Made by a program: the position numbers and the translations under genes | Part shown: positions 52,621 through 54,308 of the stretch, piece after piece | How the letters are laid out: each line of letters starts with the position of its first letter | Position numbering within the stretch: position 1 is the stretch's first letter | DNA from: an uncultured Lachnospiraceae bacterium | GTDB taxonomy: Bacteria; Bacillota; Clostridia; Lachnospirales; Lachnospiraceae | Length of the DNA stretch: 54,308 bases | Assembly: GCA_945913255.1 (NCBI GenBank) | Contig: CAMEDC010000018.1 | Location: 1-54,308 of the forward strand | Direction: 5' to 3' | Notes under the pieces: model-generated | Told to the model about the DNA's origin: nothing | Seen by the model: only the letters and a program-made list of their open reading frames with translations | Database searches by the model: none

Positions 52621-54308
52621 CCGTTCTCTATTCTGGCTGCCAGGTCTTCCAGATACATCCAGCGTTCCATTTTTTCTTCCAGCTGTTTTTCGGCTGCTTC
52701 CTTTTCTTTTGCGATTTCACCCAGCTTTACAAAGTCACGCGCATATTGCAGGGAATCTTTTTCGCACTGCGCAATTTTTTCTTCCAGAAAAGTGATATCA
52801 GACTCTATCGTCTCATAATCCTTCTGTTCCTGATAGGTAAATTTCAGTTTTTTCTTTCGTCCTGCCTTCCAGTCCTTCGCTGTATCAATGCCGGAGTCTT
52901 CCTGCTTTGTTGCATCTTCCGATGTCTTCCCCTGTTTCAGTGTTACACTGACAGAGTTCCTCTGACCGGATGCAGTCATAGTCGATTTTTCTTCGTTCTC
53001 CCACTTTTTTCGGTTCGCATAATCCGTATAGCCACCTTCGTGCTGTACCAGTCTGCCGCCTTCCTCCAGTGCAAAAATACGCCGTACCGTTCTGTCCAGA
53101 AAGTATCGGTCATGGGAAACCACAATCACAATTCCGCGAAAGTTGTCCAGATAGTCCTCCAGGATACGCAGTGTGGCAATATCCAGGTCATTGGTAGGCT
53201 CGTCCAGAATCAACACATTGGGTGCTCCCATAAGCACCTTCAAAAGATAAAGCCGCCTTCTCTCGCCGCCGGAAAGTTTTCCCAAAAGCCCATACTGTTC
53301 CTCTCCCGCAAACAGAAAACGTTCCAGCATCCTGGCCGCACTGACCTTCCCTTCATCCGTGTCCACAAATTCCGCCACATCCCGGATATAGTCAATGACT
53401 CGTTGACCGGGATTCATTTCCTCCGTACTGATTTCCTGTGCATAATATCCTATTTTTACCGTCTGTCCCAGCTCTACTGTTCCGCTGTCCGGAAGAACCT
53501 CTCCGTTGATTAACTTCATCAGCGTAGACTTGCCGCTTCCGTTCGGTCCGATAAAGCCGACCCTGTCATCCTTGCCGAACAGATAGGTAAAATTGTCAAT
53601 CAGGAGATGATTACCATAGGATTTGCTCACAGACGTAAGTTCCACCGTTGTCCGCCCCAGCCTGGTGGACGCAGATGCCATCTCCACTCGTCCGTCCTGT
53701 ACCGGACCCTTGATGTCCCTCATCTCCTCATATCGCTCCAGGCGCGCTTTCTGCTTGGTGGAACGCGCCCTTGCGCCACGCTGTACCCAGGCAAGCTCAT
53801 TGCGCAGAATGCTTTCACGCTTTCTCTGGCTGGCAAGTTCCATTTCCTCCCGCTGCATTTTCAGATTCAGATATCCTTCGTAATTGGCATCATAGGAATA
53901 AATGTTTCCTTTGTCAATCTCAATGATACGCGTTGTCACACTGTCCAGAAAGTACCTGTCATGGGTTACCATAATCACAGCACCCTTACGCTTTTTCAAG
54001 GTTTCCTCCAGCCAGTCGCTCATCTCATTGTCCAGATGGTTTGTGGGCTCGTCCAGGACAAGAATTTCTGCCGGGGAAAGAAGCACGGATACCAGAGCCA
54101 GACGTTTCTTCTGCCCACCGGACAGATGACCCACGGCTTCTGTAAAGTCCGTCACACCCAACTTTGTCAGCATCGCCTTGGCATCAGCCGTAAGATTGCT
54201 TTCGTTGACTTCTGTCAGATTGCCTCTTGTCACAGCCTCCAGTACAGTTTCATCTTCCGCAAACTGCGGATTTTGTGGTAAAAAACGCACAACACAATGA
54301 TTTGCTGT
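52608..54308 (-). CDS. ABC-F ATPase, Uup/EttA-like (N-terminus cut by right edge)
   Basis: A soluble tandem ABC ATPase that would act on ribosomes or DNA structures. The frame is open to the edge; the first Walker A and about 70 residues lie outside. Visible are the first signature LSGGQKKRLALV and Walker B ILVLDEPTNHLD, a linker of about 75 residues with basic helices, then the second cassette with GPNGSGKSTLMK, LSGGERRRLYLL and LILDEPTNDLD. A C-terminal coiled coil (EESDITFLEEKIAQCEKDS to EEKMERWMYLEDL) follows a low-complexity linker, as in Uup. The C-terminal extension speaks for Uup rather than EttA. A resistance-type ABC-F cannot be excluded. Confidence 0.92.
   Translation of the reverse strand, partial: TANHCVVRFLPQNPQFAEDETVLEAVTRGNLTEVNESNLTADAKAMLTKLGVTDFTEAVGHLSGGQKKRLALVSVLLSPAEILVLDEPTNHLDNEMSDWLEETLKKRKGAVIMVTHDRYFLDSVTTRIIEIDKGNIYSYDANYEGYLNLKMQREEMELASQRKRESILRNELAWVQRGARARSTKQKARLERYEEMRDIKGPVQDGRVEMASASTRLGRTTVELTSVSKSYGNHLLIDNFTYLFGKDDRVGFIGPNGSGKSTLMKLINGEVLPDSGTVELGQTVKIGYYAQEISTEEMNPGQRVIDYIRDVAEFVDTDEGKVSAARMLERFLFAGEEQYGLLGKLSGGERRRLYLLKVLMGAPNVLILDEPTNDLDIATLRILEDYLDNFRGIVIVVSHDRYFLDRTVRRIFALEEGGRLVQHEGGYTDYANRKKWENEEKSTMTASGQRNSVSVTLKQGKTSEDATKQEDSGIDTAKDWKAGRKKKLKFTYQEQKDYETIESDITFLEEKIAQCEKDSLQYARDFVKLGEIAKEKEAAEKQLEEKMERWMYLEDLAARIENGEEA

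Overview
The window looks like a chromosomal segment of a low-to-mid GC Firmicute of class Clostridia, most likely a Lachnospiraceae relative. The grounds are strong AGGAGG-type ribosome binding sites and TTGACA/TATAAT-type promoters, a T-box in front of aspS, a ZTP (pfl) riboswitch in front of the last purine genes, the DapL variant of the diaminopimelate pathway, a split PurH, a glnA-ANTAR pair and a Gram-positive Tad (Flp-type) pilus operon without a secretin. No rRNA, tRNA, CRISPR array, integrase or transposase was found. Almost every gene is on the minus strand; only three (17775-18560, 34949-35413 and a 37-residue microprotein at 52479-52592) are on the plus strand.

Layout from left to right. 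(1) 1-6472: the N-terminal part of a large secreted protein with InlB-type repeats, running off the left edge, is preceded by a two-component system (7TM-type LytS-like kinase and a receiver-SARP/BTAD regulator) and a MocR-type regulator. The promoter of the surface gene carries two near-identical 9-mers 11 bp apart, the geometry expected for a SARP-type regulator. (2) 6481-17106: DUF2225 protein, glnS, a DHH phosphoesterase, purH (formyltransferase only), a PurO-like IMP cyclohydrolase under a ZTP riboswitch, a GAF/PAS/GGDEF/EAL protein and guaB. (3) 17103-18597: two divergent small membrane proteins and a bidirectional terminator. (4) 18625-24087: the aspS-gatC-gatA-gatB operon under a T-box, probably a route to Asn-tRNA. 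(5) 24127-34866: glnA, an ANTAR regulator, dapF, three tandem paralogous polytopic membrane proteins, dapL, a small alarmone synthetase and a DUF6056-like membrane protein. The last of the three paralogs is interrupted by an in-frame TAA followed by 54 still-homologous codons. (6) 34949-42377: a degenerate FMN-bind-like lipid-side protein, nadE, hslO, a methyltransferase, a DUF368 undecaprenyl-phosphate translocase, hisC and a family 2 glycosyltransferase. (7) 42388-52385: a Tad pilus operon, tadA-tadB-tadC, three small overlapping pilin-like genes, a cpaB-like gene, a 1518-residue secreted protein with two glycine-rich domains resembling that of the animal receptors ALK and LTK, and a TadV-type prepilin peptidase. 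(8) 52410-54308: a divergent single-span microprotein and an Uup/EttA-like ABC-F ATPase cut by the right edge.

How it fits together. Purine end steps (AICAR to IMP to XMP) sit together, and the operon that consumes AICAR is controlled by a riboswitch for an AICAR derivative. Amino-acid and nitrogen genes (glnS, glnA, dapF, dapL, hisC, aspS-gatCAB) are spread between envelope genes. Two surface systems, the SARP-controlled InlB-repeat protein and the Tad operon with its glycine-rich protein, are the most accessory-looking parts. All assignments come from reading motifs and gene order; no database search was possible.
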